64,000 nt of DNA, taken from the NCBI RefSeq assembly GCF_019578655.1, contig NC_063263.1, forward strand, positions 3,658,001 to 3,722,000, written 5' to 3'. Positions 58,274 through 64,000 of the stretch are shown in pieces. Source of the stretch: Ricinus communis (Eukaryota; Streptophyta; Magnoliopsida; Malpighiales; Euphorbiaceae). How positions within the stretch are numbered: the first letter of the stretch is position 1; each line of letters opens with the position of its first letter. The translations under genes and the position numbers were made by a program. Under the pieces are notes generated by a model that searched no databases, was not told the origin of the DNA, and worked only from the letters and a program-made list of their open reading frames with translations.

Positions 58274-58900
58274 CATTGATGGGTTAAATTTTTTTGCCAG
58301 ATTTGTACCCTGAATAGTGACCGGTCGACTATACTGACTCTTTATTATTTTTTACTTTTTTCTTTGTGCCCATCAATTTTTACTTTTTCTATAATAGAAG
58401 TGGCCTAATAAAGCTCATTTTATTTTGTCAAGAAAGGCCCAACTCTTTGCTTATTTTAAATGAAGTGGCCGTATCATTTAGAATCTATTCTTTTACGTGG
58501 GACTTAATATTATTATTTGAGTTTAATTGATGGAAAATAATGTAATTGCATATTATGATTTATATTTAAAATCTAATAAATATTTTATTAGAATATAAAA
58601 TAATTACATATATACGTGTCATTTTTTAATTTATTTTATTTATAAATTATGATTATTGGTCGATGCTGATTAATTTAAAAAATGTCCCAAGATAATATTA
58701 TAATTTTACAGAACATTAGTGTCTTAACGCAAGGTTAATATATAAGACAAATCCAGTAACAAATAGCTTCCTATGATTACAAGGATAAAATTGCAAATGC
58801 AAACTGCCTTTTGTGCAGAATCGAAGCATAGATCCTCTGAACCAGCTTGCAGCTTGGGATGGTCACTTGCGGCCTTAAAGTTAATTGTCCACGACTATGC
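58274..58900. other. Convergent 3' region between phytocyanin and AMS-like genes
   Basis: About 630 bp holding the 3' ends of both genes. AT-rich, with AATAAA-like words near 58425 and 58570 but no firm terminator signal. No other gene. Confidence 0.45.
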
Positions 58901-61504
58901 TCAGTGATGAAGGCGGTGGATATGGTGGTGATTGGAAGTGGTATGGCCATTATGCATGTGGAGGTGGTGATAGTCCATGGCACTACCAATTTCTGAAGCT
59001 TTTGCCATTTCCGGCCATCCTCTTGGCGGGTCTCGTGTCAGCTCTAGCAAAGACTCTCTTACATAGTCTGCTTGAACCATTTCGCTGTCCTTTTTCTATG
59101 AATCAAAACCACATTTTAAAACAAATATTAGCAGTTGCCTCAGTAATTATATCAGCTTCCAAGCCAATGGTTAAAATTGCTGAAGATATTACCTCAACTT
59201 TGAAAACAATTGAGACAAGGCCTCTAAAGCTGGTTACATTGGCATTTGTAACTTCTAACCCAAGACAATCCAAAGCCTCCATGAGTTTCATAAATCCTCC
59301 TGTCTTATGCTCACAAAATACCTTTACAAAGAACTTATTTCCATCTATTTGAGCTACTTCCACTTGGACCTATATAATCAATTCAATTCATCAACTCAAA
59401 TTAATTTCCACCTAAGAAAGCATATGTTATTACAGTTAAAATACCTCCATCTGCTGTCCCTTGTCATGACTGGTTTCTGGCTTATGATTAAGTTTGGAGC
59501 AACTAACTACTTCTGATGATCCCACAAGAAACCCATTAACAATACCACCATTCTGATTCAGCATTTCTTGTGGGATGTTGTTATGGATGCCATTTTTAGC
59601 AACTTGATCATCATCCGAATGCTCTTCAAGCTCATCTTGAAGTTCTTTAGCTTGCTTCTGCAACTCCTTCACAAATTCAATTGCATCTCCAAGTATGGAA
59701 GCCTTATTTAGCTGATGAAATCAAGAAAAACAAATTTTACACACATTAAATATAATACTCTAACAGAGATTTTCATGTAAAGGCAGTACATCAAGAAATG
59801 ATAAATATGTATATTTACATTTGAAATTTTGGGAACCAAGGCCCTTAAATCATATAGCCTGCCGTTAAGCCTTTTCCTTCTCCTCCTCTCTGCATCAATA
59901 TTTTTGGCTGGTGGACCGCTTCCAGTTCTTCTCCTATACTTCGTACTATTCTCATCGTCAATCTGATCACTGCAATCAGAGATCGAATCCGATCTCCCAT
60001 TCTCCATTTTAATTGAGTCCTTGTCATTGTTAACCTGCTCCTCTTTGTTTGCTGATGAGGATTCAATATACTTCATGCGTATGCTTTCTGAATTAGTATT
60101 CATCATCATGGTCTTGTGCAATGCAGCTGCATCTGCTTGATTTTGGAGCCCATTCGAAGAATTTGCTGAAGCTCCTTGAAAGAAGATATGATCATTACTT
60201 TTAGTTTTGTTTTCCTGATCACTGCTGTAATTGAATTGCTTCAGGAAGTTCATTGGAGGACTACAAAGATGAATTCGATCAGCGGAGATACCGTATGGAA
60301 GATTCAAATTCTCTAAAACTGCTTCTGCTGCTGGAGCAACTGGTGCCTCCTGGAATTGATTGTTATTGAAGTTATCTTTTTCTTCATTGTTATGATCAGC
60401 GAAACTTGTATTAATGTTGGTTGAATTTATCATGGCTTCTTGCTCCATTAAAATGTTATACTGAGTTGTTACAAAATCTATAACATATTGATCTTCAGAT
60501 ACCTGTAAAAGTATTAAATGCTTAAACAATTATTAGCTTTTCAAATTTATATTGTAGCAGTCATGAGAAAATCATTCTCTTAGAATAAAGAAAAGAGAAC
60601 AATGCCACTCTAGTTTGGTCATGCAAATGGCAAGTAGAGATAAGAAGAAAACTAATTTACTTGTTTAGTAACAAATAATTCTAATAGTCCTCCAGGCACT
60701 GGTATCAAAGCCCTAGTTCCAACTGTTCCCTGCCAAAGTAAGCAGAATGAAAATTCTTATTTAGTCGCATATATAGATTTGAACTATTTGATGATCTCCT
60801 TCCTCCTCAATATATTAGAAAGGAATGAAATTATTACTCACTCCAACAACACTTAAATCCGAGTTATTAGAGAAGTTGATCCATCTGGGTTCGTTTGATA
60901 TCAAGGCCTGTGCATGAATCCTGTTTAAAAGAAACTCAAGTTACTAAAACTAAACTCTTTCGTCTGGTATAAAGAATGATATTACTGGGAAATGGATGAA
61001 TGAAAAGATTTTAAGTACCCGGAGTCTAAGGACAGGGAAGAAGGAAGTTGGGCAAGCAGTTCACAGGATTTGCTGGTTGGGTGCTGGAAGATAATATCCC
61101 TACAAGGAAGGACTGAAGAAACAGGAAACTGGAGTTCTTCTCCACCATTAGCCTGTGTGTTCCCAGCCCCACCACAACAACAGCCCATCCACTCAAGATA
61201 CCTACAAAAAAAGTCCAAAAAACGTGAGGGGAGACACATAAAGAAAGAAGAACTATGTTGTCATAGGACTAGTAGCCTAATGATAACTAACTCATCTTGT
61301 TGTGTAAGAGATTAACAGTTCAAATTCTGACAGCTATCTTACTGTTCTTTAAGAACTTCCAATGTAATATCAAAGAGAAAGGAGAAAGATCGAGACATAG
61401 AAATAATTGGGTGAAGTTTCTCTTAACCTTTGGTCTTCAGTCAATTTCCAAAGAATACAGTAATCCCAGCCTTTGGATCCAACAAGAGGCCTCAGTCTCT
61501 CCAT
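58901..61504 (-). CDS. AMS: bHLH transcription factor ABORTED MICROSPORES
   Basis: Eight exons on the minus strand: 61504-61428, 61201-61019, 60920-60842, 60729-60661, 60502-59819, 59711-59445, 59369-59193, 59095-58901. All junctions are GT-AG and in phase, giving 576 residues, close to Arabidopsis AMS (571). The N-terminal bHLH-MYC_N region has [20 protein letters not shown] and [11 protein letters not shown], which are AMS features. The basic helix-loop-helix region is about residues 324-385 ([20 protein letters not shown], then [20 protein letters not shown]), split by intron 5. A C-terminal ACT-like domain (about 455-512, [31 protein letters not shown]) follows, then a His-rich tail. AMS-type proteins bind E-boxes in the tapetum and control sporopollenin and pollen-wall genes, needed for male fertility. 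Gly replaces the common Asp in LNDRLY (position 350). No break was found, so it is probably functional. Confidence 0.92.
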
Positions 61505-62560
61505 GATATTTTGAAATAAATTCATAATGTAATTATACCTACATATAAACCCATCAGAAACTTGAAAACTTTACATGCCTAAATACGTCACAGACAACAG
61601 AGCTGTTTTCCAAAACAGACTAAATGGATCAGACTCAAGAACCTAAAGAACGATATAACACCTGGCTAGCAATGGCATATATCTCCTCTTAGCTTCAAAA
61701 TCTCTGTCTGTCAAGAAGGAACAAAGAAACAGAAGAGAAACACTAGCTAAAAGCAATATAAATCATCCAAATAGGGCTTCAAATCATAGTAACGGTTAAT
61801 CACATCATCTCTAAGCACACGAAAAGAAAACAAAGATTTTATATCTTCCTTAGGGGGGTTTTATTTAACAAATAAAAGAAAGAAATAACATAAAAAGTTT
61901 TGACTCTTCTTATATATCATTCCCACAAAACGGATTTTCATTTTATTATAACTGGAGCTTCGGCTGTTGGTTTGGTAGGTGAACTGCAGAGCTTGCATGA
62001 GGAAGATAATAACCTTTTAATCATTTTTACTTTTAACTTTCTTTTTTCTTGAATTAAAGAATACAATGAGCTATGCTAATTGTACAAGAAGTGCATGCAT
62101 AAGCTTGGTATTAAAATGTGGAATTATATGTTTATGCCCACTGGATCAATTGAATTAGGGTACCCATGAATGGCATGTGTCAGATATATAAAGTAAGTAG
62201 GTAAGTGTAATTAGAATATTTGAGTATACACATTTGGCTTGTATGATGGCAGGAGCATTTTGCATGAGCGAAGATGGCGTGCAAAACCCTAACTACCTTA
62301 TAATATAAGGACTTCGATTCGTTTTAGTTTAATGTTCTTTTATGTGTCAACTACTGTGTAAAACTTGAAGCAAAAAATGACTAAACCTAATATTCTTATT
62401 TAAACCCAAGTGTCTATATATTTATGAATTTATAACCATAACATATGTATAAAAGTGCGAAATAAATTAAAAATTAGATATTTTTAATTGTCTTTTTTAA
62501 TTTTTTTTAATATTTTAAAATTTTATTAGTGTATTAATATAAAATTTATTTGAAAAATGC
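61505..62560. promoter_or_regulatory. Upstream region of the AMS-like gene
   Basis: Should hold the promoter and 5' UTR of AMS. On the minus strand a TATATAAG box lies at about 61918-61911, some 410 bp before the start codon; it is a possible TATA box, though a spliced leader cannot be excluded. No further coding region was seen. Confidence 0.35.
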
Positions 62561-62569
62561 TTATAGTTA

Positions 62570-63060
62570 ATTCTAATATTATATAAGTTAATATTATCAA
62601 TATAATTGATAATATTATTTATTAGATTTAAAAATTATTTTATAATTAAAAATTAATTTATTAGTAAATATAATATTTAAAATACTATTTTCTAGAACTA
62701 GAATTTATTATCTAATTAGAAAATTAATTTATTAGTTAATATAATATTAAAATAAAATTAATTTAATACTTTCTAGGATAATCATTATCTAATTAGAAAA
62801 CTAATCATTATTCAATTGGAAAACTGGTTTATTATTAATATGCTATTTTTTTAAAATTAGTATTAGTATTAGTATTTAATTGATAATGTAACTTATTAAC
62901 TAATAAGTTAATAAAAAAAACTATAAAATTACACATAAACTTAAATTCTATGTGTAAAAAATAGATATACATGTCAAAACAAAAATCTTATATGTTAAAA
63001 ATTAAATACATGTGTTAAAAAATTTTAAGTTTCAAAAATTAATATATATAGATTTAATAA
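62570..63060 (-). repeat. Dispersed AT-rich repeat, copy 2 (inverted)
   Basis: Reverse complement of copy 1 at 16138-16622. Landmarks in the same order on the minus strand: AATTTTTGAAACTTAAAATT, the TGTGTAATTTTATAG stretch, TTAACTTATTAGTTAATAAG and repeated CTAATTAGATAATGAT units. Divergence is considerable. No coding capacity. Confidence 0.7.
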
Positions 63061-63168
63061 AAAAACAAACGATAATAATAATATAAAGATAAACTTTATA
63101 TAGAGATTGGATACTAAAAGAATTATAATAAGATTTTCTTGTTTTATAAATAATGAAAGAAGTGGTTA

Positions 63169-63196
63169 ATATAATAATAATAATAATAATAATTAA

Positions 63197-63230
<34 letters not shown>

Positions 63231-63232
63231 AA
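63169..63232. repeat. AAT/ATT microsatellite forming a perfect hairpin
   Basis: About seven AAT units are followed after ATTAAT by about twelve ATT units, so the two halves can pair with each other. Confidence 0.85.
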
Positions 63233-63239
63233 TTAAATG

Positions 63240-64000
63240 GATTACATTAATTATAAAGATTTGTGGTAAAAGCCACATTATAATAATTTTTATATTTATT
63301 TTTAAGATTTTGACTGTGAGATTGTAACTTATTACTCATTTTTGTAATAGTTTTTAAATTTTTATTGAAATAATTTCAGTAAAATATAATAATTAATAAT
63401 TATATAAATAATTTCATATTTAAAAATAGAAAAGAAAGATTTTTAATAAAGAAAAAGTTATTTCATATTAAATTATAACGATTGAAAAATTAAAAACAAT
63501 TATGTTATAGCTATAAGATAAAATATAAAATATAAAATATAATTATCGAATTAAATGATAATCATTAACATATAATTCATTTACATAAAAAAATATTAAT
63601 GATTAATAAGATACATAAAATTGAGAAAGGAGAGGAAATAGACAAATTTATCAACATATAAATATTAATAGCTTTCTAGAGTTTAGTTAGTTTAGTTTCT
63701 TAAATAAATATGAGTTAACGAAATTATTTGCTAATTAGATATAATTTAATTTATTAAAATATGCTATTTTTTATTAAATAATAATTTTAAATAAAATAGA
63801 CAAATATTAATACCAAAAGAATTTATTATTAAAAGGGATATTAATATCATAATTTTAAAAAAAATTATTAAAACTTTTAAAATCATCTAATTTTCTTAGT
63901 ATCAATCTAAATAATTAAATAATAAACGTATTTTTATTTATTTTAATTGCTTAGTGTCAAACTTAATTACCTGATTAGTTTTATTCTTATTTATACTATA
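63240..64000. other. Very AT-rich end of the window
   Basis: No gene or element recognised. Short direct repeats such as AAAATATAAAATATAAAAT near 63520 occur. The region may continue a repeat that extends past the window. Confidence 0.45.

Noticed and set aside
58777..58989. Minus frame of 70 codons at the end of the AMS gene
   Set aside because: It is in a different register from the last AMS exon, whose frame is fixed by the ACT-like domain and splice phase.
61070..61315. Plus frame of 81 codons in the AMS gene
   Set aside because: It is the complement of AMS exon 2 and intron sequence.

Overview
The window looks like nuclear DNA of a eudicot plant. It is AT-rich, contains three host genes with plant families and normal GT-AG introns, and is mostly filled with decayed plant LTR retrotransposons, non-autonomous DNA transposons and an endogenous pararetrovirus. 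The AMS-like gene and the general make-up would fit a rosid such as a member of the Euphorbiaceae, but that placement is a guess. No bacterial, organellar, tRNA-gene, rRNA-gene or CRISPR feature was seen.

Layout. 0.9-1.3 kb: small intact gene for a DUF1279 membrane protein (minus strand). 1.65-2.16 kb: Mutator-like MITE with long inverted repeats and an almost perfect 9-bp target duplication. 3.4-5.5 kb: decayed gene of the plant-mobile-domain family. 6.3-9.3 kb: truncated Athila-like element with LTR, tRNA-Asp primer site and gag remnant, without pol. 12.7 kb: scrap of a LINE. 13.6-15.5 kb: broken FAD monooxygenase gene (minus). 16.6-21.6 kb: 5'-truncated, frameshifted endogenous caulimovirid (plus) with a second ORF, a 49-bp tandem array and a TATA region. 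24.7-26.2 kb: hAT-like foldback element. 26.5-38.8 kb: near full-length Athila-type Ty3/gypsy element (minus) with both LTRs and a 5-bp target duplication; its integrase gene is split by a 2.9-kb solo LTR carrying its own target duplication. 40.2-49.1 kb: Tat-lineage Ty3/gypsy element (plus) with two RNase H domains and an antisense ORF region between pol and the 3' LTR. 49.65-54.84 kb: a Ty1/copia tail joined to a chromovirus-like Ty3/gypsy remnant (both minus). 56.4-58.3 kb: intact two-exon phytocyanin gene (plus). 58.9-61.5 kb: intact eight-exon bHLH gene, the probable orthologue of ABORTED MICROSPORES (minus), tail-to-tail with the phytocyanin gene. The last 1.5 kb is AT-rich and holds an inverted copy of a repeat also present at 16.1-16.6 kb.

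The three host genes do not form a pathway. AMS-type factors control tapetum and pollen-wall genes, the phytocyanin is a probable GPI-anchored blue copper protein of the cell surface, and the DUF1279 protein probably sits in a mitochondrial or plastid membrane. The rest is a record of successive insertions: order can be read in the nested solo LTR, in the viral copy lying directly against a dispersed repeat, and in the MITE family that both truncates the monooxygenase pseudogene and lies in the phytocyanin intron. I found no convincing new biological system. The most unusual items are the antisense ORF of the Tat element, the hairpin arrays in several unrelated LTRs, and the viral copy with its repeat-rich regulatory end. 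Exon borders, LTR ends and divergence statements were read by eye, without alignment software.
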